From Candidatus Poribacteria bacterium (lineage in GTDB: Bacteria; Poribacteria; WGA-4E; WGA-3G): 38,556 nt of DNA. Positions 9,551 to 17,693 of the stretch are shown piece by piece; the first letter of the stretch is position 1, and every line of letters starts with the position of its first letter. The stretch covers positions 1 to 38,556 of the forward strand of contig JAJEEK010000066.1 of assembly GCA_022821065.1 (NCBI GenBank), read 5' to 3'. The translations under genes were made by a program, and so were the position numbers. Below the pieces are notes generated by a model that was not told the DNA's origin, ran no database searches, and saw only the letters and a program-made list of their open reading frames with translations.

Positions 9551-9921
9551 CTGAAGTTTGGACAATTTTTAGTAGGTTGGGTTGAACGGAACCGAGAAGA
9601 TAGATGTGCCGAGACATAAACCCCCAATCTAACAGACGCGGACTAAGATCAAGAACGCAGTGAAACCCAACTTCTGACCTCTCCCTCCGAAAACGGAAAA
9701 ACGTTGGGTTTCTCTCGGTCTTTGTTCAATACAGTATATCTGGAAGGTCTTCATTTTCTCTTCCTTTTCAGTGTTTTTGTGGTATCCGTTCAACCCAACC
9801 TACATAAGAGGGTCGTTTTTTCTGCGAGTTTATTGAGCGTGCAAAACTGAGAAAAAAATACCGGACGTTTTGAAAACGTAACGCGAACGCGACACGAATT
9901 GTCCAAACTTTAGTAAATTAT
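9551..9921. mobile_element. Non-coding MITE-like element with perfect 19-bp terminal inverted repeats
   Basis: Most of the 554-bp gap between the lipoprotein and WD40 genes is explained by this. GTAGGTTGGGTTGAACGGA at 9572-9590 is repeated as an exact reverse complement at 9785-9803, giving a 232-bp unit. Internal pieces (AAACCCAAC near 9663, GTTGGGTTT near 9704, and the CCGAGA/TCTCGG pair) also form inverted matches. The unit sits inside a second inverted pair, TGAAGTTTGGACAATT (9551-9566) against AATTGTCCAAACTTTA (9899 onward). No ORF of note lies inside. It could be a MITE or a family of regulatory palindromes. Confidence 0.55.
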
Positions 9922-9964
9922 ACCACTTCTGAAATAAATATTGCGTGCTCGACTTTTAGAGTCT

Positions 9965-10078
9965 TCAGTTTTCAGTTAAGAGAGGTGTTGTGGCAAGTGA
10001 GAAATAAAGCAATCGCCACAAAGCGTTAACTGATAACCGACAACTGAAAGGTTTTTCGCAGAAAAACCGTACTGACAA
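9965..10078. repeat. Short intergenic repeat with GGTTTTTC/GAAAAACC hairpin
   Basis: Downstream of the WD40 gene, GGTTTTTCGCAGAAAAACC (about 10051-10069) forms an 8-bp hairpin with flanking AACTGAAA and AACTG(A)CAAC words. The same sequence in opposite orientation (CGGTTTTTCTGCGAAAAACC) occurs at about 23969, upstream of the 2077-residue gene. Both copies are embedded in CAGTTATCAGTT-like simple motifs. The function is unknown. Confidence 0.5.
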
Positions 10079-12523
10079 CTATTTCCTTATCAACATCTTG
10101 CGTGTCGCGGTAAAGTCACTGGCTGTGATGGTGTAGAAATACACGCCACTCGCGACAGGTTCACCGACTGCGTTTCTGCCATCCCAATACGCTGCACGGC
10201 TCCGACTATAATAGAAGCCCGCAGGTTGATATCCGAGTGTTAACGTCCGAATCAATGTACCGTTTACAGAATAGATGTGTAATGTTACCTCCGCATCTTT
10301 TGCGAGTTGATACGGTATCCACGTCTCCGGGTTAAACGGGTTCGGGAAGTTCGCCAAGAGTGCCGTCTCTTTGGGAGTTAATGCCATAAGAAGCTGTTTC
10401 AGCACAGTAATACCGCGTAGGTATGTGGGATCGGTAAGCGATAGTTGCCGTGCCTGATTCAGCCATCCTTTGACCTCCGCGGCGGTGAGTTGTTTTAATA
10501 TCTGTGGATTCAACGATGGCGCAGCTGCCTCCGCGCCGAACGCATTTGCCACGAGGACGAGATCAACGATATCCACGAGACCATCACCGTTAATATCGGC
10601 ACTGTTATGTCCTCTCTGACCAAAACGGGCACCAACGATTACTAAATCTTGGATATTCACGATGCCATCGCTGTTGATATCCCCCAAGATAGCTTCTGCG
10701 GGTTCTGGCGGCAAAACTATCTCCCCATTTTCTATAGTAGCTTCCCAAAGTTTCCCAGTCGTATCTACAAAGTAGAATTGAGCTAAGGTCAAGGTAGATG
10801 CTTTAAAGTCAACACTTTTGAATGTGAGGGTAGCGAGTGTACCGTCGCCGTTCGCTGCGCCAGCGAGTGTGTTTGCGGCAAGTGTTACACTGCCTTCCGA
10901 ATGCCCTTCATCAAAGGGTGTTTCTTCTATCCAGTTGTAATTGATAACAGGGTCCGCAATGAATACGTCTGCTGGTAGGTAGTCGCCGTTGGCACTTTCT
11001 ATATATTCAAGGACGGAATCATCAAATAACACGGTTGCTTGATAGCCTACGACGTTTTCCCCATCTGCGATATTGAGGTTGAATGTTAGTTGCTCTCCGA
11101 CAGCAGGGGGTGCAACCGATGCCGGTGCAATACTCACGGTAGCGTTCGATACCGGTGTCGCGGGAACGAGAATTTGTACAGTGAGGACCTGTTCGGGATC
11201 TACTATTGCGTCCGCGTCCACTGTGAAGGTCAGCGTGGCATCGGTGTCAAAGTCGGTGCCATCAAATGCAAGGTGAATTGCCACTTCCATATCGCTCACA
11301 CGCTCCACCTCCACATCCCACCAGTAAAATGTGAAACCCTCAATACCGGAGACCGACAACGCGCGTTGGATATCCCATTCGCTATCAACAAACCGATGAC
11401 CGTTGAGTGTGAGCGTAACGACGCTTCCAGGAAGGGTGGCTTCCGTCAATGGAGACGCTGCTGATGCGACCAGTGCTGTCTGAAAGGACGACAGGTCCCA
11501 CAACCTCACTGTGCCATCCTGTGCTCCGGATGCAAGTGTGGATCCATCAGGTGAAAAAGATACAGATCGGGCAACCTCCCTATGTCCTAATAGTATATTC
11601 GTCTGGGTGCCTGTCTCGATGTTCCACAGTGCGGGACCGTAAGCATTTTTCTCTGGGTACGGTGGTATCGCCGCAGACGTAAATGCAAGCTGTGCTCCAT
11701 CGGGTGAAAACGAGATAGAAGAAGGTGGAACAAAAGGGATACCAAATCCTATAGGTATTGCCCCTGATGCTGGAAAAGTAGTCGTATTTGTACCGGTCGC
11801 GACATCCCATAAGTCGACAAACCCATTATATGTCCCGGCGGCGAGGGTTGTGCCATCTGGCGAACACGAGACAGACCATACAAGATCCCCAGGCACCTCA
11901 AAGGTCGCGATATTTTCTTCCGTCTCGACATCCCACAACTTGATCCTATCCCCTGACCCGGCGGCGAGGATTGTATTGGACAAAAACGACACAGGTGTAA
12001 CCCAATGCCTCTCGGTCTCTGCCTCAACGATAGCAGCAACGGTAGCAGCATCGTAACCGCCAAATGTAGCGGTATTTTGATGCGTCTCGACATCCCATAA
12101 CTTGACAGTCCCATCCCATGCCCCGGCGGCGAGGGTTGCGCCATTGGGTGAAAACGCTACTGAAGTAACTACATTCGCAGGCCACTCAAATGTAGCAATA
12201 TTTGTGTGTGTATGCACATTCCATAACTTGACTGTGCCATCCCCTGACCCGGAAGCAAGCAACATGCCGTTAGGTGAAAAAGCGATAGACACTACCCCAC
12301 CAGCATGTTCCTCAAGTGTAGCGACATTTGTTTGATTCACTACATCCCATAGTTTCACCGTGCCATCTGACGATCCTGAGGCGAGAAGTGTATTGTCCAC
12401 CGGCGAAAACGCCACTGAATAAACACTATCACCATGTTCAAAGACAACTTGTGCGTGCGTCACTTGTAAACCGATAAGTGAAAGAGCAAGTATAGTTCTA
12501 ATAAAAAAGGCTGTCCTTTTCAT
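10079..12523 (-). CDS. WD40 propeller + Ig-like repeat + cohesin + dockerin surface protein
   Basis: It encodes 814 residues from an ATG preceded by AAAAGGAG at 10 nt. The signal peptide is about 1-24 (ending VTHA). Residues about 25-350 hold seven WD40 blades, several near-perfect (VAFSPNG...LASGSGDGTVKLWNV); blade 6 is degenerate. One Ig-like repeat follows (about 357-457, PLTEATLPGSVVTLTL). Next is a cohesin-like domain (about 460-600, VGEQLTFNLNIADGENVVGY ... GDGTLATLTF), then a dockerin pair (about 612-665, DINSDGIVN, DINGDGLVD), a helical linker, and the shared FlgD-like C-terminal domain (about 718-814). Cohesin and dockerin in one chain would allow chaining or cross-linking between copies. 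The gene lies only 23 bp after the stop of the upstream cohesin-dockerin gene, so the two are probably one operon. Confidence 0.9.
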   Translation of the reverse strand: MKRTAFFIRTILALSLIGLQVTHAQVVFEHGDSVYSVAFSPVDNTLLASGSSDGTVKLWDVVNQTNVATLEEHAGGVVSIAFSPNGMLLASGSGDGTVKLWNVHTHTNIATFEWPANVVTSVAFSPNGATLAAGAWDGTVKLWDVETHQNTATFGGYDAATVAAIVEAETERHWVTPVSFLSNTILAAGSGDRIKLWDVETEENIATFEVPGDLVWSVSCSPDGTTLAAGTYNGFVDLWDVATGTNTTTFPASGAIPIGFGIPFVPPSSISFSPDGAQLAFTSAAIPPYPEKNAYGPALWNIETGTQTNILLGHREVARSVSFSPDGSTLASGAQDGTVRLWDLSSFQTALVASAASPLTEATLPGSVVTLTLNGHRFVDSEWDIQRALSVSGIEGFTFYWWDVEVERVSDMEVAIHLAFDGTDFDTDATLTFTVDADAIVDPEQVLTVQILVPATPVSNATVSIAPASVAPPAVGEQLTFNLNIADGENVVGYQATVLFDDSVLEYIESANGDYLPADVFIADPVINYNWIEETPFDEGHSEGSVTLAANTLAGAANGDGTLATLTFKSVDFKASTLTLAQFYFVDTTGKLWEATIENGEIVLPPEPAEAILGDINSDGIVNIQDLVIVGARFGQRGHNSADINGDGLVDIVDLVLVANAFGAEAAAPSLNPQILKQLTAAEVKGWLNQARQLSLTDPTYLRGITVLKQLLMALTPKETALLANFPNPFNPETWIPYQLAKDAEVTLHIYSVNGTLIRTLTLGYQPAGFYYSRSRAAYWDGRNAVGEPVASGVYFYTITASDFTATRKMLIRK

Positions 12524-12546
12524 GAAATTCAGTCTCCTTTTTTCAA

Positions 12547-14949
12547 TTACTTCCGTATCAACAGCTTGCGTGTGGCGGAATAGTCTCCGGCGGATAAATG
12601 ATAAAAATACACACCGCTTGCCACCCGCTCACCAAACCCGTTTTTACCATCCCAATACGCTGCTTTCGTCCGATCTGTATAATAGCCCGCCATCTGATAC
12701 CCTAAATTCAATCGGCGCACTAACACGCCTTTCGCATCGTAAATGGATATCTGTACGTCAACATCGTTAGACAAACGATACGGTATCCACGTCTCTGGAT
12801 TGAATGGATTAGGATAATTGGGCAGTAGCGCGGTCTTTTTCGGTGTCAACGTTTTTAGGAGTTGTTCCAGGGTGGTAATACCGTGTAGATATGCAGGATC
12901 CGTTAGGGGTAACTGTCCTGCTTGGGAAAGCCAATCTTGCACATCACCTGCGATGAGTCGTTCCAAAGCCTGCGGATTCAACGATGGTGCAGCTGCTTCC
13001 GCGTTAACCGCACTAGCAACGAGGACAAGGTCAACAATATCGACCAGACGATCTCCGTTGATATCCGCACTGTTTTGTCCCTTCTGCCCGAAACGTGTAC
13101 TCACAATAACCAAATCTTGAATGTTCACAAGACCATCGCGGTTAATATCTTCCAAGATTGCTTTTGCCGGTTCTGGGGGTATGCTCACTTCCCCACTTTC
13201 CGTGGTGGCTTCCCATCGCTTTCCATCTGCGTCTACAAGGTAGAGTTGGGATAGGGTTAACGTGGATGCCTTAAAATCAACGATCTCAAACGTAAGGGTG
13301 GCAAGTGTCCCGTCTCCGTTACTTGCTCCGGCAAATGTATTTGCGGCAAGTGTCACACTTTCTATCCAACGCCCTTCTATCCAGTTAATATCGACAACCG
13401 GGGGCATGAAGAACCCCTCTCCTGGTAAGTAGTCCCCCTTGGTGCTCTCCATATATTCAAGGGCAGAATTGTCAAACGACACGGTTGCCTGATAGCCTGC
13501 GATGTTTTCTCCACCTGCGATATTGAGGTTGAATGTTAGGGACTCTCCGATATTGGGAGAAACTACCGAGGCGGGAGATATACTCACGGTGGCATCCAAC
13601 TTCTGTATTGCAGTGACGGAGACTTGACCGGTGATATCCTGATTGTAACCTGTGATTGCATCTGCCCCCACAGTAAAGGTCAGCGTGGCATCGGTATCAA
13701 AGTCAGTGCCATCAAATTCAAGTGGAACTGCTACCTCCGTATCGCTCACACGCTCCACATATCCTAAAGTAACACCGTCAATACCAGAGACTGATCTGTC
13801 TTCTCCAGTCCACCACTCAGCAAACCGCCGACCGGTGAGTGTAAGGGTGACGACGCTCCCGTCCAGGTTTGCCTCTGTCAAGGGAAACGCCGTAGATGCG
13901 TCCAAGGATTCCTTTACTGCGGTGACAGGCAGCTGAAAGGTGAACCCTTCATTGTAGCCTATAGCATCCGCACCGATAGTGATAGTGAGCGTGGCATCTG
14001 TATCTATGTTGCCGGCAAACCCAAGTTCAACAGTTGCCACTGTGTCGCTTACACGATCCACATAGTCTACAGTAACCCCGTCAATGCCGGAGACAGACAC
14101 CGCGCGTTCGATATCCCATGCGTCACCAATGAATTGCCGACCGGTGAGCGTGAGCGTGATAGTGCCTTCGTTCAGCATTGCCTCTGTTAACGGTGCTTCG
14201 GTAGATGCCTCCAACGATTCTTCTACTGCGGTGACAGGAAATTGAGAGGTAAAGTCTTTATCGTATCCTACGATAGCATCCGCCCCAACGGTGAGGGTGA
14301 GGGTGGTGTCGGCATCGATGTTGCCTGCAAACTCAAGCGCAATTGTCACCTCCGTGTCGCTCACACGCCTCACACCCGACGACCATTCTCCAGTAGTAAC
14401 CCTCTCAATTCCAGAGACTGAAACCGCGTCTCCGATCACCCATTCCGCATCATTGAATTGCCGTCCACTAAGTATTAGTGTGATAATACTTCCGTGCAGG
14501 GTTGCCTCCGTCAAGGGTGCCTCTGTAGATGCCTCCAGCAATTCTTCAACTGCTCGGACAGGGACTTGTGCGGTGAGTGCTTGCTCATCATATTCTGCTA
14601 TTGCGCCTGCATCGACGGTGAAGATGAGCGTGGCATCAATGTCCATGTTGCCGTTGAAGTTAACTTCAACCATCATAACCGTGTCGCTTATACGATGTCC
14701 AACACCGGAAAAGGTGGCGCCGTCGATGCCGGAGATTGACACCGCCTCTCTAATGCGCCATCCGCTATCAACAAATCGACCTCCGCTGAGTGTGAGTGTT
14801 ACGACGCTTCCGTGCAGGGTTGCTTCTGTCACGGGTTCTGAGGTTGAGGCAGTTATCGTTTGTCCGTAACTGCTTTGTGCGCCAAAAGCAATCAATACAA
14901 TCTTTAAGATAAGCACGAAAGACTTTCCGTTTACCATTAGCATTTTCAT
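12547..14949 (-). CDS. Ig-like x4 + cohesin + dockerin surface protein
   Basis: The start is set at the ATG at 14949, 6 nt after GAAGGAG; an upstream in-frame ATG (14982) precedes that site. It encodes 800 residues. The signal peptide is 1-30 (VLILKIVLIAFGAQSSYGQ). Four tandem Ig-like repeats span about 31-450 (each PLTEATL...VTLTLSG...SVSGIDGV...RVSDTEV...DTDATLTFTVGADAI). A cohesin-like domain spans about 452-587 (VVSPNIGESLTFNLNIAGGE ... TLATLTFE). The dockerin is at about 600-655 (DINRDGLVN, DINGDRLVD), and the shared NYPNPFNPETW...KLLIRK C-terminus at about 705-800. It has no catalytic domain, so a structural or scaffold role is likely. Its leader and N-terminus resemble those of the next gene upstream, which points to a gene duplication followed by domain shuffling. 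Confidence 0.9.
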   Translation of the reverse strand: MKMLMVNGKSFVLILKIVLIAFGAQSSYGQTITASTSEPVTEATLHGSVVTLTLSGGRFVDSGWRIREAVSISGIDGATFSGVGHRISDTVMMVEVNFNGNMDIDATLIFTVDAGAIAEYDEQALTAQVPVRAVEELLEASTEAPLTEATLHGSIITLILSGRQFNDAEWVIGDAVSVSGIERVTTGEWSSGVRRVSDTEVTIALEFAGNIDADTTLTLTVGADAIVGYDKDFTSQFPVTAVEESLEASTEAPLTEAMLNEGTITLTLTGRQFIGDAWDIERAVSVSGIDGVTVDYVDRVSDTVATVELGFAGNIDTDATLTITIGADAIGYNEGFTFQLPVTAVKESLDASTAFPLTEANLDGSVVTLTLTGRRFAEWWTGEDRSVSGIDGVTLGYVERVSDTEVAVPLEFDGTDFDTDATLTFTVGADAITGYNQDITGQVSVTAIQKLDATVSISPASVVSPNIGESLTFNLNIAGGENIAGYQATVSFDNSALEYMESTKGDYLPGEGFFMPPVVDINWIEGRWIESVTLAANTFAGASNGDGTLATLTFEIVDFKASTLTLSQLYLVDADGKRWEATTESGEVSIPPEPAKAILEDINRDGLVNIQDLVIVSTRFGQKGQNSADINGDRLVDIVDLVLVASAVNAEAAAPSLNPQALERLIAGDVQDWLSQAGQLPLTDPAYLHGITTLEQLLKTLTPKKTALLPNYPNPFNPETWIPYRLSNDVDVQISIYDAKGVLVRRLNLGYQMAGYYTDRTKAAYWDGKNGFGERVASGVYFYHLSAGDYSATRKLLIRK

Positions 14950-14974
14950 AAAAAACTCCTTCTCGTCAGTTTTC

Positions 14975-15035
14975 GATCGCAATGTACAATGGGGTTCTTA
15001 AACCGGTTCTTAAATGGAATGTTCTAATTGCGATC
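14975..15035. repeat. Inverted repeat in the leader of the Ig/cohesin gene
   Basis: GATCGCAAT at 14975-14983 is matched by ATTGCGATC at 15027-15035, and the direct repeat GGTTCTTAAA occurs twice between the arms. The rest of the 218-bp gap up to 15167 shows no gene. The equivalent position before the next gene holds a related palindrome (17611-17631), so the leaders may be homologous regulatory regions. Confidence 0.4.
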
Positions 15036-15167
15036 CTTCTGGCCTTCTGCAGTCAACCGTTAGGAGTAAAAACCGTCAGCAGTTGCCTTGTGGTAGTCCC
15101 TTAATTTGCTATTTGCACAAGTCTATTTTTACTAACCGCCGATGGTTTCCGATGCTTGATAGCCATT

Positions 15168-17588
15168 TTACTTCCGTATCAACATTTTACGTGTAGCGGT
15201 GAAATCGCCAGCGATAAGCGTGTAGAAATAGAGTCCGCTCGCGACCGGTTCACTAAACTCATTTTTTCCATCCCAATAAGCGGCGCGGTTGCGAGTTTGG
15301 TAGATGCCCGCATGTTGATGTCCGAGTGCCAACCGCCGAACCATTTGACCGTCCACGGCATAGATGGTGAGTGTGACATCGGCAGGTTTAGATAACCGAT
15401 ACGGTATCCACGTCTCAGGGTTGAACGGATTTGGGTAGTTTGCTAAGAGTACTGTCTTCTTGGGAATTAAAGCTGCGAGAAGTTGTTCTAAAAAGAGAAT
15501 ACCCCTTAGAGATGCTGCGTCTGTGAGTTCTAATTGCTGTGCTTGTGAGAGCCAGCGTTGGATGTCTACCGCAGTGAGCGTCTCCACAGATTGCGGATGT
15601 AGCGCGGGTGCAGCCGCACCGTTTCCGAATGCTCCAGCAACCAAGACGAGATCGACGATGTTGACGATACCATCACCGTTGATATCCGCACTGTTTTTGC
15701 CTGTCTGACCGAAACGGACGTTAACGATTGTTAAATCTTGGATGTTCACCACGCCATCGCGGTTGATATCCGCCAAGATTGCCTTTTCGGGTTCTGGCGG
15801 TATCGTCACCTCTGCGTCTGCCGTGGCAACCTCCCAACGCTTCCCATCCGCATCTACAAGGTAGACTTCGGATAGGGTCAACGTGGAGGGTTTAAAGTCT
15901 TCGACTTCAAACGTGAGCGTGGCGAGAGTGCCGTCACCATTACTTGCCTCGGCGAGTGTGGTTGCAGCGAGTCTCACCTCTCGGTAAAAGTTCTTGTCCA
16001 TAAAGAACGGATCCATTGGTAGGTAGTCGCCATTGGTAATATTCACGGGTCGAAGTGCGGTGGGGTTAAAGGATATAGTTGCCTGATAGCCTACGATGTT
16101 TTCCCCACCTTTGATATTAAGACTGAATGTTAACGTCTCTCCGATATCAGGACATACGAGCGATGATGGCGAAATGCTCACGGTGGCGTTTGATTTCTGG
16201 ATCGCAGTGACAGGGGCTTCGGCGGTGAGTGGGGGACCATTGTAGCCTCTCGCTATCGCTTCTGCCGCCACGGTGAAGGTCAGCGTGGCATCGGTATCAA
16301 AGTCAGTGCCATCAAATTCAAGTTCAATTGTCACCTCTGTGTCACTGACGCGTTCCACAACCTGTCCGTAAAATGTGGCACCCGCAATACCGGAGACAGA
16401 CACAATACTCCCTCGAATCCGCCAGTCTTCTTCGTAAGTGCCATCGCTGAGTGTGAGGGTGACGACGCTTCCGTCCAGCGTTGCCTCTGTCAAGGGTGCC
16501 TCCGTTGATGCAGTTAGCGATTCCTCAACCGCGGTGACAAGGAGTGTTGCGGTGAGCGCGTTTCCATAATAACCTGCGATAGTACCTGATCCCACGCTAA
16601 AAGTAAGGTTGGCATCGGTGTCAATGTTGCCGTTGAAATCAAGCTTAATTTTAACCTCCGTGTCACTGACGCGCTCCGCAGCCCACCGGTTAAATGTGAC
16701 ACCCTCAATACCGGAGACAGACACAGTACTCCATCGAATCCAGTCTGCGTAAGTGCCATCGCTGAGTGTGAGGGTGACGACGCTTCCATCCAGCGTTGCC
16801 TCTGTCAAGGGCACCTCCGTTGAAGCTTCCACCTCTCTGACAGATAGTGTCGTATTGATATTAAGAATTCCTGGTGAACTGATGTCATTTTCATCACCAT
16901 AATAGGTTTTTTGATCTGCAGTGAGATTTGAATCTGCTGCAGACACCCAACTCTCTTTTTCTGTTCCATTAAGGGCAACACCGTTGGCATAACGGCGGAT
17001 GAGTGAAGTCCGATTCCCCGTGCTGGTTCTACCTCTGTTAAAACCGTATGGTAAATCCCAAAGCGTCGCAATTCTGTCGTAGTTTCCCGCCTCGTCAACC
17101 AAGTTGCCATCTTTATCAGTCAGCTTTATATGAAAGCCTTCAGCACTCAACCAGACGGTCTGAAAACCAATATCTAAGGTGTCTTTTCGCACCCCTTCTA
17201 TCCATCTGAGATCGTAAATTTGATCTTCCATGAAATCTCCTGAGTTTTCATCAGTTTTCGATGTCACTATCAAAAGAAAGTCATTTGGCAATATCTGTGG
17301 CGCGTTATCAAAAAATGTATCTCTAAAATTGATTGTCGCCGTCACTGGTCCGGTTAAGTCATCCGAGTCTACGTTCTGGATAGTTAATGTCCATCCGGTA
17401 AGATCGATTGTCTCTGTTCCGGTATTGGATATCTCTATCCATTGTTCTGGCGAAAAATCTATTTCGGATCCATACATGATTTCACTGATGTTGACCTCAC
17501 TATAAGTTGTTTCTGTGAGAAAACAAAAACTCATCAACACCAAAACAATTAAAACGATGAATTTCTGATTCACAATTAGCGTTTTCAT
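15168..17588 (-). CDS. Lamin-tail + Ig-like x2 + cohesin + dockerin surface protein
   Basis: The start is chosen at the ATG at 17588, 6 nt after AAAAGGAA; this gives 806 residues. The signal peptide is about 1-30. A lamin-tail (LTD) domain at about 30-243 (NISEIMYGSEIDFSPEQWIE ... RTSLIRRY) is closely similar to that of the 1600-residue protein. Two Ig-like repeats follow (about 250-466), then a cohesin-like domain (about 468-596, IGETLTFSLNIKGGENIVGY), a dockerin (about 603-658, DINRDGVVN, DINGDGIVN) and the shared C-terminal domain (about 711-806, NYPNPFNPETW ... TRKMLIRK). It is probably an exported surface component. LTD domains in bacteria occur on secreted nucleases and surface proteins, but no catalytic domain is present here. 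Confidence 0.9.
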   Translation of the reverse strand: MKTLIVNQKFIVLIVLVLMSFCFLTETTYSEVNISEIMYGSEIDFSPEQWIEISNTGTETIDLTGWTLTIQNVDSDDLTGPVTATINFRDTFFDNAPQILPNDFLLIVTSKTDENSGDFMEDQIYDLRWIEGVRKDTLDIGFQTVWLSAEGFHIKLTDKDGNLVDEAGNYDRIATLWDLPYGFNRGRTSTGNRTSLIRRYANGVALNGTEKESWVSAADSNLTADQKTYYGDENDISSPGILNINTTLSVREVEASTEVPLTEATLDGSVVTLTLSDGTYADWIRWSTVSVSGIEGVTFNRWAAERVSDTEVKIKLDFNGNIDTDANLTFSVGSGTIAGYYGNALTATLLVTAVEESLTASTEAPLTEATLDGSVVTLTLSDGTYEEDWRIRGSIVSVSGIAGATFYGQVVERVSDTEVTIELEFDGTDFDTDATLTFTVAAEAIARGYNGPPLTAEAPVTAIQKSNATVSISPSSLVCPDIGETLTFSLNIKGGENIVGYQATISFNPTALRPVNITNGDYLPMDPFFMDKNFYREVRLAATTLAEASNGDGTLATLTFEVEDFKPSTLTLSEVYLVDADGKRWEVATADAEVTIPPEPEKAILADINRDGVVNIQDLTIVNVRFGQTGKNSADINGDGIVNIVDLVLVAGAFGNGAAAPALHPQSVETLTAVDIQRWLSQAQQLELTDAASLRGILFLEQLLAALIPKKTVLLANYPNPFNPETWIPYRLSKPADVTLTIYAVDGQMVRRLALGHQHAGIYQTRNRAAYWDGKNEFSEPVASGLYFYTLIAGDFTATRKMLIRK

Positions 17589-17610
17589 AACAAATTCCTT
17601 TTCGTTAGTT

Positions 17611-17631
17611 TTGATTGCAGCATGCAATCAA
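17611..17631. repeat. 9-bp perfect palindrome between two surface-protein genes
   Basis: TTGATTGCA-GCA-TGCAATCAA lies 22 bp upstream of the LTD protein start and about 63 bp after the stop of the giant gene. No T-run follows on the minus strand, so it is more likely an operator-like or leader palindrome than an intrinsic terminator. Its location matches the inverted repeat in the leader at 14975-15035. Confidence 0.4.
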
Positions 17632-17693
17632 GAAGCTGAATGGAAGGAGGGTATTTTCCATCATTCCAATCTACTATGTTTCTCTGATACGGG

